Shown here in pieces: positions 1 through 11,065 of a stretch of 64,000 nucleotides of DNA. Within the stretch, counting starts at the first letter, position 1. Each line of letters starts with the position of its first letter. The stretch is from Homalodisca vitripennis (lineage: Eukaryota > Arthropoda > Insecta > Hemiptera > Cicadellidae). The position numbers and the translations under genes were made by a program. The stretch covers positions 68,933,501-68,997,500 of the forward strand of contig NC_060213.1 in assembly GCF_021130785.1 (NCBI RefSeq). The letters are read 5' to 3'. The notes under the pieces are model-generated. The model was not told the DNA's origin, searched no databases, and worked only from the letters and a program-made list of their open reading frames with translations.

Positions 1-734
1 ACACTTATACTGTATGCACTACATATGAGTCCAGGATACGTAGTATTTCACGTTTATACATTAAATTGTATTTTCTTCATTTGTATAAGTATGTTTATTT
101 CAATTAACCACTATATAACTTATCTGTTGTCTGAATGGGAAATTAACCTAAATGGTACAAAAACCATCTAAAAGAACAAAACTGGATAAACAATAAACGA
201 TCAGAGGGAACTCGACTGGTGAGCATAGAAAACAATATTGGCGACGTGTGGCTAACCAGCTTCAACCGCGCTTTTATAACAAACCACAATCAATCATTCA
301 TTGTATGTGTGTTCAAATGTGTTTTTGTGAGTTTTATTTCGATTTGTGTCACGCCTATGAACTTCAAGACTATTTTCTGGATTCTTTGTCAACTGTAATT
401 GACTGAGGCGAGTAATAACCCTGTTTATTATTAATTTGATTGTTTTTTAAAGTAATGTAATACAGCAATACTAATATTAATGACATTACTAATTAATATT
501 ATTAAAGTAATTCACATTATGGCAGAAGTAGATTAAGAGAGAGTTTATTAAAAAGATGTGTTCGATAATAATAATGAATATATCTCTTGAAATGTAAAAA
601 TATTTAATATGTTTTACCACCTTTATTAACAACGAGAGTGAGTAAACCAAAATGCTCATGAAGAAATCAAGAAACTATTGTTTTTTACCTAATTCTAAAT
701 AAGTTAAGAAGAAACTTCTCAAGTACAAGACAGG
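1..734. other. AT-rich sequence, nothing recognised
   Basis: No open frame, RNA gene or repeat is recognised here. The first LINE-like peptide similarity begins only at about 735, so the 5' limit of that element is uncertain and part of this stretch could belong to it. Confidence 0.5.
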
Positions 735-2530
735 ATTGTGATTGTACGGTTTATAAGAAATCAATCCAGCGAGCTAAAAAAGGATTTCTTGCCTAGAAAG
801 TGACAGAATGTAAGGAGAGTATACCGTTGTGGAAATTTCTGAAAGAGAGTGAAATGTTTAATACGAGAAGAAATAACACCCTTCCTGGAATATTTAAAGC
901 TAACTACTTAAATAACCATTTCGTTAAAATGGATTCATTATTTGTCACCAGAAAAAGAATGAATTAGTTTATATACTAAAGAAAGAGGAAATTGTTAAAT
1001 TATCTTTGTTTTTGGAACAGTATCTGAGAGAGGTAAAAGCAAAAATAAACATGATAAAATCCAGAGCAGTTGGTGTAGACGAACTGCTAAGAATTTGCTT
1101 TTAATAATCAAGTCAGTAAGGCCTTTTGCCATTGGTGCCATAACCTCTCTGATGAACGATTCCTTACTAAATGACAAGTTTCAAAGACAGGGAAAAGGTG
1201 TATTTTACCATCTTTCAAAAATCTCATAATCCTCGAATGTTTTTAAATTAAGGCTTATTTCAGTACTTCCAAAAATATCTAAATTACTTGAAAGATTTTT
1301 AATACGCCGGATAGTTCAATATATAAGAAAGATAGACTGCTCCCTACTTTACAGTAATGGGTTCAGGAAGTGTCATAGTACGTGCAATGCACTGGTGAAT
1401 AAGTTCGCGGACTTGTTTGGGGAGACGGACGGAGGCTAGTCGTGCTTCAATACTTGTAGTGTTTCGATTCCATAAGCCACACTTTCTTACTCGCAAAGCT
1501 GAAACATTTTGGGCTTCAGGAAAGTGAAGTCACTTAAGTCAGATCTTATTTAGAAAAAAGATGACAGATGACCAGGTTGGGCAGAGATGCATCATGTCCC
1601 CTTGCAAAGCCAAGGGTGATGCAACAGGAGAGTAACATGGGGCCAGTCGTCAACACCCTGTACACTGCTAATTTTGCTAGTTTCGTACATTAATTCAATA
1701 TTCATGCATATGCCGATGATTGCCAATTCCACTTTTCATACGGCTAGTCAAGCTCTTAACGAAAGTAATTCTGATCTTGGTAATAAAGGTGAATGGTCAT
1801 GGAGATACGGGCTCAGGTTGATATCTGAGAAGTGCACAGTACTCCATATTGCACCGCCTAATAATGTTTAGTTAATCATTGACGGAGATGTTCAAGTGCA
1901 ACTAACAGGTCAATTTATGAAAGTGACGAATACTGTCAAGAGTCTGGACGTTACACTTGATAGTAATCTCAATTTCTCTGATCATATTACCTATGTAAAT
2001 CAAATGGCTTTGGGAAGGCTGCGAGGTTTGTCCAGGTACAGATCCACCATAGCAGATGGAGCAAAATAAACTTTGTTGTCTTTAATTGTATAAGTGCTGT
2101 ACTACTGTCTATCTGACTTTGTAGATAGCACTACCAAAGAAGAAATTCACCTAATTAAAAAAACACTGCCGTGCGATTTGTCTATAACACTCGGAGACGA
2201 AGTCTCGTACCCTTTCGTGATACTGCCGGTTTTTTACCGCCAGCTTTTGTTTAAAAAATACCAATTTGCAATTTCGTCTACCGAATATTGGCTCAACGGT
2301 AACCACTGTATTCACTCGAAAGGCTTCTAACAAGGGAACAGGTCTCTCTGCGTATTACTCGTCAAGATAACTGCTGGCATTTCCAAAAATTATGTTGGAA
2401 GTTGATAGAAACAGTTGGAAATATTAATTGAATTGTATTTTTTGTTAGTTTCATGTTTATTTTCAGAATTTTGGCATCAGTTATGCTGTAAGGCAGATCT
2501 TTTACTGTGATACGCTATTTAATAAATGCA
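735..2530 (+). mobile_element. Decayed non-LTR retrotransposon (LINE), RT and C-terminal part
   Basis: This is a fossil LINE with no intact frame. Reading through frameshifts and stops gives conserved reverse-transcriptase peptides in the right order. A linker-like part lies at about 830-950. The GFRKCHSTCNALVNKFADL block at about 1359-1415 corresponds to the 'SGFRxxHST' region of LINE RTs. A motif A region of the DFSKAFD type follows at about 1440-1480, and the catalytic box reads H-A-Y-A-D-D at 1703-1720. EKCTVLHIAPPN follows at about 1830, then SLDVTLDSNLNFSDHI at about 1945-1990 and a thumb/C-terminal region to about 2390. AATAAA at about 2518 suggests the 3' end near 2530. The peptides resemble the Jockey/CR1-like group of insect LINEs; the clade is not certain. 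Stops and frame changes every 30-60 codons make it inactive. The 5' end, including any endonuclease, is not visible. Confidence 0.85.
1674..1871 (+). pseudogene. Fragment of LINE reverse transcriptase downstream of the YADD box
   Basis: This 65-codon open piece belongs to the LINE above. It is in a different frame from the YADD box at 1709-1720, which it overlaps, so a frameshift lies just after the catalytic motif. The useful part is the C-terminal half, where NSDLGNKGEWSWRYGLRL and SEKCTVLHIAPPN match the conserved segment after motif C in LINE RTs (the 'LxxWxxxNGLxLNxxKCxVL' pattern). The N-terminal residues are read out of frame and carry no information. It is not an independent gene. Confidence 0.7.
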
Positions 2531-4886
2531 TCTATATAATTTATGTATTATTTTCTATGTGAATGAGTTAGCGACTCTCAAACATCATATTTCTAATAGA
2601 TATGCAGATCTAAGAAATCATAATTTGGAAAGTTTCTTATTTAAATTTTTTTATTACAAAGTAAAAAAATACGATTTATTATTTTTATCGTATAATTTTC
2701 TACATTTTGTCTTAATGCCTGATTAATGAATAATTAAATTTCAAATGTTACGATATTTGACGTATTGAAGACTTGTGTAAATACATATATGAAATCCTTG
2801 AAAAAATTGGCATTTCATTTTTTATGTGGTTGACTTTTTCGGTGTTAATGTTGTAGCGCAGTAATGGAGGTGCTTGAAATGCTTAACTGTGTTTGGAAGG
2901 ATCTGTCACTTTTTACAATTTAAATTACACTTTATTACCATAAATTATTGTTGTAATTGTTTATACTCCTTGCATCAAATCTACAATTACATGGTTACGA
3001 ATCACTTCAATTACAAATTGTAATTTTAAAATTATAAAACAGTTAAAATGTATTCTAGTAACTATATTTTATAAAGAAATTATCCTGTACACATCAATCA
3101 TCACATACATGTTTGTAGATTATACTGGATATTAAAAGTATTAGGAGAGAATTTCAAGATATATTTATCATTTACATGTAATTTTACTACCTCAAAAAAG
3201 GTTTGGTAGAATGTAGTCACGTTTTACTGTCAGATTAAATCAATTGGAGCATGTTTTTCCATCCTTATCTTGTTCTAGGAACACAATCTAAGAATTTTCT
3301 CTCAATAAAGGCGGTGGTGGTCCTCACCATCAAAGACTTCTGTCCAGGTTTTTTCTTTGTAAAACTTATATATAAACAATAGTGATATATCTAGATATAA
3401 GAATAAATATAATAGTATTTATCTATGTTATTTCAAAAGGTATACCATAAAACGATAGTATAGTACGGTAGCATTATTCTGTGTGGGTTTTGGAAAATTA
3501 TTGAACAATTGAGGATGAAACTATTATCCCAGAATTGTATGCATTTCATTATTGAGAAGAAAATAATGTTACCAGAAATACAAAGTAGAACATTTACAGT
3601 AACTGGTTAGTCAAATTCCTCTTAATTAGCTGCTTTGTAACGTTACGGACCTGGGATTGCCAATGAGCCAATCAGAAGACAACCCAATAAATCAAAAGTG
3701 TAAACTTGATTGTTAAAGTAAATGAGGTACAATTAGCTAGTTTGCCTCTTTGGTTAGCTACCAATTGAATTTTCTAGGTAATTTTAAAGAATTAAATTAA
3801 TGTGACTAAATTCGGTTTAAAAGACACATACTGGAACTCAATATTAAGTTTTTGTCGTACTCGCAACTTATCGTATGATTTTTAAATATGTTCACATATG
3901 TTTTGTATCTCTATACCACATTTTGCCGTACGTGAATACATACATTGTTGTAAGTAACACAGTTGTTGACCTGTACATCACATTGTGACGTAGCAAGGAG
4001 ATATTATTAACATTTGATATAATGCATTCTGTCCATCCACATTACGATGTGGATCCCTTGAGTATGTCAAACTATGCTATTAACATTAAAACGACATGTG
4101 CCCCATACAAAATATTATCCAATACAGATTATCGAGCCATATATAGGATTCCCTTGGAGAATTATTTTTTGGTAATATAGGAATTCTTTTAATCATAGGT
4201 ACTCTACATGAGATAGCTTCAAGAGAACGTTTTAACGCTGATGGTAGTTGAACTTCAAGAGTTGCACCTGATATGTTGGTGGGAGATAACAGGCTAGAGT
4301 AACAATATTCAAGTAAAATGGATTATTCCAAAATGCCTGTATTGTACCGGTAAGATTTAAACACTGTTGTCACAGATGTATTTCCAAGGCTGCCAACTAT
4401 CTGCCTAGACAATTAATTAATCTAAAACAATAATAAATCATTGCCAAGTTCCTGTATTATATCAGCATGATTAAAACGCTTGTGACGCGGGTATATACCC
4501 AAGGCTGAAAAATATAAGTCTAAACAATAATCCTTATCATAACATCTTTGAAATATTTTAACATAATTATTTTGATTAGATTTTTTATAACTTTTAAAAT
4601 AAAATTTTATGTTATTTCATTCATTAATATACATATATAACGCAGATGACAAGCATCACTAAGCTTATCCATCAAGAAACAAGTAACACTTTTTTAATTA
4701 ATCAGCTTTCATCACCAGTATCAGTTCTCATAATCGGAATATTCTGTTTCATTAATCAACTAATAAATTAATAAATAGTACAATTATATAACTAACCATC
4801 AGGATAATGAAGAAACTAAGATAACTTAATATTAATATCGTTAAATAACTTCAAATAAGTATTTTACCCTGTTCGTGTAGAAAATA
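2531..4886. other. AT-rich sequence without recognised features
   Basis: Short open frames only, all low in complexity. No tRNA, no paired inverted repeats and no conserved peptide were recognised. Several runs of A and T and short self-complementary TTAAT/ATTAA words occur, as expected by composition. Confidence 0.5.
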
Positions 4887-4888
4887 TA

Positions 4889-4923
4889 AGAGAGAGAGAG
4901 AGAGAGAGAGTGTGTGTGTGTGT
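4889..4923. repeat. Compound microsatellite (AG)n(TG)n
   Basis: About eleven AG units are followed directly by about seven TG units, with no interruption. A simple repeat; no associated element was identified. Confidence 0.95.
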
Positions 4924-6587
4924 CAAAGAATGGATGTTATTGAACAAAAGTTTAATCTTACTTGACTGATTACTTACAATCTTGACAAAGTACTAATATA
5001 ACTTGAAATATTTAAATGTTACAAACTGAGTAAGTTAATGACTAAACACAGATAGATCACTACACTGTAGGAAGCAGAAAGTGGCATCTAACCGCGTTAC
5101 AGCCAGCACTAGGGACGACTTCTCCGAGGATAATTGCATTATCCCAGTTGATCAATAGCACTAAAAGATTTCATCGACAGCATGACCTCTCACTTCTTCT
5201 TGAGTTGTTCTCAGAAATGTTTGTAGTTGTGTGCTGAAATTTTCTGCATTAGAGTTGTACTTTGACTGTTTAATAATCCACATATTTAAACCCACCAGAG
5301 GTAAATTGTATTTAAAGTAACATACTAAAAATATTGCGATCAATTTTTATTAGTTTTCTCACTAAACATATATTCATCCGTAAATTACATTTATAACTGC
5401 ATTTATAAAAACTAAAGTTAAGCATCAACTTCACCTATAATAAAGACATTTTTCATTTCATTTCATCATAATTATTTTTTCTTTCAATCCATTGATCTGC
5501 TATAAACGATTTTCTCAATACAATTCAACCTTTTAACCATCAGTATGCGATGTGACGGTATATCATTTCGTTACTTATTTCAAGAGTCAACCATGGACTT
5601 GTATATCTCCTAAAATTTAAGGTACAACTTGATATGGTTTTACAGGGCAAACAATTGATTTATCATAAATCATACCATGCACTGATATTTTATATAACCT
5701 AAATCGACATTAATTATACGAAGGCATCAATACCTAAAGATATTTTATGTATGTACTGAAGTCATAATCGGTAATTTTGTACTATCATATTTAGAGTAAA
5801 TAACTACGTAGATTGTTTCAGTTACCCCCGGAACAGAGACTTATCCAAATGCAATTGTCTTCATATCCAGTGATGATTAATTTAATAATTGTGTGTGGTT
5901 GGTCAACATAGTGAATTTTATTTATAAATTGTTCAGCGAAGTACTGATATAAAAACCTACTATCTGAGAAAATGTAGTCATAAAAATTGTAATTATATAT
6001 AATATCTTTATTAAAGTCACAAACTATAGTTGATTGGGTTTTAATAATAGAGAATTTCTAACAGTTTTAGTTGATCTGTAATACACGTTTAGAAAGATCA
6101 TACTACTTACATCTACATCTACAAGAAACAAAATTAGAGATTACCGTTTTGAAGGAAACGAGCATTTTTTACAAAATAGCCCATGTAATTGGGCTAAGGC
6201 GTGTTCTATTGATTATATAACAAGATCATCAAGGTTAAGTATTTGAACGATTTTACCTCCAGGGTTTTAAATATATAAAATGTAATAGTATTCTAAAATC
6301 TATAGAAAAACGCAATAATAATTTAGTTAATATTTGACAGAATAAAGATTGCAATATGATTTTCCTTATTGAAAGGCACTATTTATTAATTTACTGTGTG
6401 TTAATAAAATAATATTTTTCAATTTAGTATTATTTATTGAAAAGTTTTATAAACGGTAGTAATTTGTTTGCTACTATATTAACTAAGTCTCAATACAATA
6501 GCTTTAATACATTTTTTAAATAATCACATTTCAATAACACAAATGAATACAAAGTAAAAATTAGTAAAAAGTGTCTTATTTTAACAG
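4924..6587. other. AT-rich sequence, one short LINE-tail remnant
   Basis: Apart from the LINE tail at about 5433-5468, listed separately, nothing is recognised. There are no credible coding frames and no inverted-repeat borders. Confidence 0.45.
5433..5468 (+). repeat. LINE 3' tail remnant with (ATTTC)n
   Basis: The segment reads AACTTCACCT, then AATAAAGACATTTTTC and repeats of ATTTC. It matches the tail at 56,811-56,850 almost base for base. It lacks the upstream GGAC/GTCC-type hairpin of the better copies, so it is a very short 3'-anchored insertion or a decayed one. Confidence 0.65.
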
Positions 6588-6723
6588 GTAAATTTATGAC
6601 TAATAAGTCCCCTCTAACACAACCTGGGGACCAACGGCCGAGCGAGTGGCCTGATTTCAAGGACAAGATTGGTCAGCGTCACCCATCCAAGATAAGCTAC
6701 GCCCAAAGCACCTTTATTCGGTG
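6588..6723 (+). other. Candidate internal exon or element fragment, unrecognised
   Basis: A GC-richer island of about 135 bp stands out from AT-rich flanks. On its left is a good acceptor-like sequence (GTGTCTTATTTTAACAG, AG at 6586-6587). On its right is a strong donor-like sequence (GTG followed by GTGAGT, GT at 6724-6725). Between them one frame stays open for 44 codons, with an ATG at 6596. It includes the readable stretches SPLTQPGDQRPSEWPDF and DKIGQRHPSKISYAQSTF. I do not recognise the peptide. No partner exon is evident within several kb, so this could equally be a fragment of an old element with chance splice signals. Confidence 0.25.
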
Positions 6724-6725
6724 GT

Positions 6726-8239
6726 GAGTAGCTATGTTTTCGTGGAGTAGACGGACAAAAACCTAAGTATATATAAAATTTATCTTACATTTGATATTTC
6801 TTTATTCTTATTTCTAATACACAGAAACCGTTTATGACAACATGTATCTAATATCTCTCCGGATACTGTTCCGGACTGCAAAAATAAGGGAACATAGTTT
6901 CTCTTAAACATTGTAGTGTTCAGTGTACAAATGCTGGAATGAAGAATTTCCAAAAATTTGATGAAATTAAATAATAAATCAGTGATCCAAACATACTTAA
7001 AAATCCTGGTAAGAACTGCATCATATTATAAAAGAATTTGAGGTTATAGGTTTTCTTAATAACACTGTTTATAGAACCTGAGAATATACTATACAAGGTG
7101 TAACTAGCAAGCCCCTCTAATCTGAGTAGCTGCAGACCAGTAGGCCAGCAAATGTGCTGAACGTGGACTAACAGCTTACTGTTCAGCTCCATTATACGCT
7201 TTGCCGGTTACAAACAGAATAGTAATCTGCCATGATTATCTAAGATTCACTGCCTTGTATTATTAACGTCAACTTAAAAAATGTCATTAAAATGCTTTTA
7301 AACACAATTAAATTACAGTACCTGCTTCAAACTTCTTCCAAACAATTGTGAGAATAATGTCATCAAAGTTCCTTAATATTCTAAAACTACATAACAAAAA
7401 ACGTTTTCTTAACTATATTTTAGTATTTATATTATACCAACATTTCCATGTTAAATAATTATCTACAATTTTTACATTTCAAACGTCAATTAAAAATGTT
7501 GTAGGCGATTTTCAAATCGTTAGTAAATAATTTATCACCCACCCTTTGCAAGTTTAAAATTAAAATAACGACTCATAATTTCTTGTGCTTTGTAGTTTAT
7601 AAAAGGTTTTAACAATGTTTTTTTGTGAAAAGTAGTTTCTTCGGATATAATATAGAAGTTATTTATCTTTAAGGAATAATGTTTAGAAAGAGTTTAATTT
7701 TAATAAATTCTGTTCTACATGGTAGTCAATATTTAACTGATTTATTAATATGCTTCTGTATTTAGTTGTAATAATTCGAACAAAACTATTCTTCAACTTC
7801 TGAATGATATATTGCTTTTGGTAAAATAAAATTTAATTTATCATACAACTTTAGGTTTACAAAGTGTGCTTTGTGGAGTTGCCTATGGAAATATTTCAGA
7901 TACAACTGACCTCCTGTCACGGCCAACGTTGACCCGGTTGTCATGGCTACCGATTTTATTACACCTTTTAGTAGTCGAGTGTCTACATTATAACACTCAA
8001 TGAGCATTTAACAAGAAAACATTTCGGCTACTCCTTCCAAAGAAGTAATAAAATATGTTTTATCAAATAGTTATTCATAATATTCATAATGGGATTGTAT
8101 TAAATCTTTGAATACTCATTACGCTTTAGCCTTCGTTAGTTAAGTATAACTATACAAAAGAAGCATATTTAAAAAAAAATTATAAGCACACGATGTTTTG
8201 GATTTTATTTGGGCGTTTAGCGTTAGGTAAGAGTATACA
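6726..8239. other. AT-rich sequence without recognised features
   Basis: Open frames on the minus strand near 6920-7192 and 7786-8007 have no recognisable motif, no conserved composition and no splice context. I see nothing else. Confidence 0.45.
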
Positions 8240-9000
8240 GTATCAGAATCAGAATATCTTTATTGTCATGTGTCAATATTACAATTGCTATAGACAACGT
8301 CAATATAACTAATATAATAAATAAAAATGTTATAAGGCTACTTAGTTTATTTGAATGTCATTAACTGATATAATATATTGAACTAATTTGTACAGTGTAT
8401 TTGTCAATTTAAAAAATGTAACTGTAGTATTAGTAAATACATAACAAAATAAATAGTTGAAACAATGAATTAAATTACAACTAATCAACAACTCCATTCC
8501 AGGCCTAAGGAAGGTAACAATTCGTAGCAAAAAATTCTTCAAGGGAATAAAATGCCTTACTTATAAGCCAGTTCGACAGTTTTAGCTGCAAATGGTTGAA
8601 GTTCTAAGCTTCTAAACGTTTGAGGGAATTTGTTAAAACATTTAATTTGTAAATATTTATGGCTAACTAATGTTTTCCTAAGTCTAGAGGAAGGTGCAAC
8701 AATATCCCGAGCTCCCCTAGTGGCATAATCATGAATTTCATCAAAGCAGATAAAGTCTTCAAAATTCTCCTTTACATATATTACATTTTGAAATATGAAA
8801 ATGCCAGGAACAGTCATTATATTGTAGTCAATAAAGCATTGTTTACAATCATCTTGATAACCCAAATTGGCTAAAATTCTTACTGCCTTTCTTTGCCCCG
8901 CAAAACCTTGACTGGCACCCCTACTGTTACCCCAGAGCATTGAGGCATAAAGTATAATAGCTTTATGCTGCTGATCGAGATAAATCCTCTGCATATGTTT
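8240..9000 (-). mobile_element. 5'-truncated LINE, C-terminal part and 3' tail
   Basis: Read on the minus strand, this holds the end of a LINE RT protein, a short 3' UTR with AATAAAGATATTCTGATTCTG near 8240-8265, and a tail of repeated TTCTGA units. The tail unit differs from the (ATTTC)n type elsewhere in the window, so this is a second LINE family. Upstream of about 9000 the similarity stops abruptly, which is typical 5' truncation during target-primed reverse transcription. The coding part is far less decayed than in the LINE at 0.7-2.5 kb, so this insertion is younger. Confidence 0.8.
8557..8994 (-). pseudogene. LINE RT C-terminal fragment, 145 codons, open
   Basis: The frame is open for 145 codons on the minus strand. 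It covers the thumb and C-terminal part of a LINE RT, downstream of the catalytic domain. Recognisable pieces in order are SMLWGNSRGA (the 'ISYGIxxWGNS' block), AGQRKAVRILANLGYQDDC at residues 33-51, a TVPGIFIFQNVIYVKEN block around 61-77, DYATRGARDIVAPSSRLRKT around 88-107, and HKYLQIKCFNKFPQTFRSLE near the end. This order is standard for the C-terminus of CR1/Jockey-type RTs. The frame ends in ELAYK and a stop. A further 66-codon frame at 8342-8542 looks like the shifted continuation plus 3' UTR. No catalytic motif is present, so it cannot be functional alone. Confidence 0.8.
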
Positions 9001-9231
9001 GTGTATAAATTCATATTACGTGTTTAAGGAGACCTGAACGCGTCTTACATTCTTCGATTACAAGTGAATTCTGTTATATCAGCTACGATGACCTTTATCC
9101 TCTACTGAACAGGCTTTGCTGATAATATTCAGAAACTATTAAAAATGAGCGCGCTGTGGCGCTAGGAATTCTTTAAATGGAGGAACACTTTACTCAACTC
9201 AAACATACATCATTTTGTTTCAGTCTAACAG

Positions 9232-9462
9232 GCTGGAGTTCGCCCATCAGATACTCATGTGAACCCTGGAGAAGAACTGAACTTCTGTTTTTTGCACAGT
9301 CCATACATGAACTACACGATGTCAAGCTTGTGTGTTACTTATTGGACTGGGCTAGAGGAACTTAGAGATCACCTCAGCTCATTGAATAAAGATATTTCTG
9401 ATAATAACAGTCTTCAATTCAAGAGTACACTTTCATGTTTCAAATTCCCTGTGCACTATTAG
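9232..9462 (+). CDS. Candidate terminal exon, unrecognised protein
   Basis: One frame is open from 9232 to a TAG at 9460-9462 (76 codons). It is preceded by a pyrimidine-rich tract with two possible acceptors, TTTGTTTCAG (AG at 9222-9223) and TCTAACAG (AG at 9230-9231). The in-frame TAA between them means only the second gives an open exon. The peptide has ordinary globular composition: VRPSDTHVNPGEELNFCF, then CVTYWTGLEELRDHL, ending SCFKFPVHY. GC content is higher than the flanks, and AATAAA occurs near 9559. I do not recognise the family. It begins about 230 bp outside the LINE at 8.24-9.0 kb. It may be the last exon of a gene whose earlier exons lie elsewhere, or a relic. No upstream exon was found. 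Confidence 0.25.
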   Translation, partial: AGVRPSDTHVNPGEELNFCFLHSPYMNYTMSSLCVTYWTGLEELRDHLSSLNKDISDNNSLQFKSTLSCFKFPVHY

Positions 9463-9807
9463 ATTCAATATACATGGTACTACTCCTTAACGGAGAATAT
9501 AAAAAGGCCTACGGAAAAAATTCTGTTTCCTTCATAATTCTTCCTTGAAACAAAAAAGAATAAATTGAAGATAGTTGAGTTGCTCTGTGTATAATGTTAA
9601 AGCTTTATAGAGCTTGGAGGATAAAATAAGTTAAAAGGAAATTTTACTTTAACGTTACAATAGTGGAAACAAATATTTACTAAGATAGTCACATCTGCTA
9701 CAGCAAGTAACCCTCAGTCTAGTTCTGATAAATGTATAAGGTAATTTATTATATATGTTATCATTTTTTTTACTTGAATAAATATGATATTGTTTTGCTT
9801 TAAAAAC
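9463..9807. other. Short AT-rich stretch
   Basis: Contains AATAAA near 9559, which could serve the candidate exon upstream. Nothing else is recognised. Confidence 0.4.
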
Positions 9808-9911
9808 GTTATTAGGGATTTTACATCTGGTCGTAGAGTTTGTTATATCTGGTCGTACATTATTAGGGACTGTTACATCTGGTCGTAGAGATTGTTATAT
9901 CTGGTCGTGTT
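9808..9911. repeat. Two-copy 52-bp tandem repeat with internal half repeats
   Basis: TTATTAGGGA-type units start at about 9808 and 9860. Inside each unit the word ATCTGGTCGTA or a close variant occurs twice, at 9825, 9847, 9877 and 9899, giving spacings of 22, 30 and 22. This is a higher-order tandem structure, not a simple repeat. Confidence 0.85.
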
Positions 9912-10249
9912 GACGTGAACAAAATAAACTCTAAGCTGTCTTACAGTTGTAGAATTTACATACGGATAGATAGAGATATCCTTAAGACAACTGTTTTCTC
10001 GAGAGAAAACACACACAGGAAAATATTTCAATTATCACTCGTACCATCAAAAATCTGTCAAAGAAGGAGAGGCCTACTCGTAATTTGATAGATCAAAGCT
10101 CTTATGCTCAGATAAATATGGACCGAAGAAGGAATTTAAGGAAGGTGAATCGGATCTTAGACACAATGGATACTCTCTATCAATAATATTCAAGTGCAAA
10201 CAAACCAGAAGAACCATTCCTGAGTCATTCAGAAAAGTGATGAATTGTT

Positions 10250-10640
10250 GCGTTTATGTCAATCCCTTATGTGCCGGGATTATTGGAGAAAATCAGAAGA
10301 CTAGGTAGAAAGTACACCATTAGAACTGTGTTTAAAACACACAATACTCCTAGACAAAATCTCGTAAAAACAAAACAAAAAATGGCACACAGGATTCCAA
10401 AAATTGTATTAACAGAATTATTTTTATTAACAGAAAAGTCCAAAATTGCAAATATTGTTGGTCCGATGACAATCCTGTGAATTTATATTAAGCTAACATT
10501 TTACATCGGGAACCTGATTTTTTTAAAAGGAAAATACTTGAGGGCTCATACATTACACTGTCTAACCAACCAATTAGTCATCCATTAGTTGAAATTGGGC
10601 TGCTTTGGTTTCCAATCCTGAAAAACTAATCAACGATGAA
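10250..10640 (+). pseudogene. Penelope-like element, 3' coding part (pre-GIY-YIG to C-terminus)
   Basis: The open piece at 10256-10480 reads SIPYVPGLLEKIRRLGRKY followed by TVFKTHNTPRQNLVKTK. This is the conserved segment between the RT and the GIY-YIG endonuclease of Penelope-like elements. The endonuclease core itself (C-x-C...YIGxTGR) is missing or destroyed, because only a degenerate TEKSKIANIV part follows directly. The last C-terminal block is readable in other frames at about 10,510-10,600, with LTNQPISHP-type residues typical of the family end. Upstream, at about 10,060-10,250, there is only a trace of similarity. The frame shows several stops. A Penelope terminal motif lies 320 bp downstream in the same orientation, at 10,959. 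Confidence 0.7.
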
Positions 10641-10958
10641 ACCTGAAGTATCAAACTTGAAATAATTAGAAACTTGAAATAAACCAATGCGGAGTCACAG
10701 TATAGTTTTAAGAAGTTCATTTAGCTTGGACAATCATAAAAAAGCCCACTCCCGTCCCTCTTTTTTCCACTTTCTTGTTCCTGCCGTGACGATCACCATT
10801 TACTAGTAGCCTCTGGCAGGTGAGTGCAGGCTCAATGTGATCTGTATTTTGTAAAAACTGATCATTGGTGTAGTGGTTCCTGACTTATACGAGTCACAAC
10901 GCTCTGGTATGTTTGGTTTACTTTTAACCTAGATTGTAGTCACTAGTGTAGCAATTTA

Positions 10959-11065
10959 CCCGAAGAAGAGATCAGATTGCAGATCTTAAAACGTAGTGTT
11001 ACTGATCGTATTGTATCACTGAAAAAAGACAAACGTTAGGAAAAATCCTGGTTCTATTTAGAGCA
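10959..11065 (+). repeat. Penelope terminal structured motif, copy 1
   Basis: CCGAAGAAG is followed by a hairpin (AGATC ... GATCT, 10,970-10,986), then TAAAACGTAGTGTTA and a tail with TCCTGGT. The same arrangement occurs at 24.19, 39.24, 47.9 and 48.09 kb with a different hairpin sequence. Its position downstream of a Penelope coding remnant in the same orientation suggests it is the element's terminal repeat. Confidence 0.6.
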
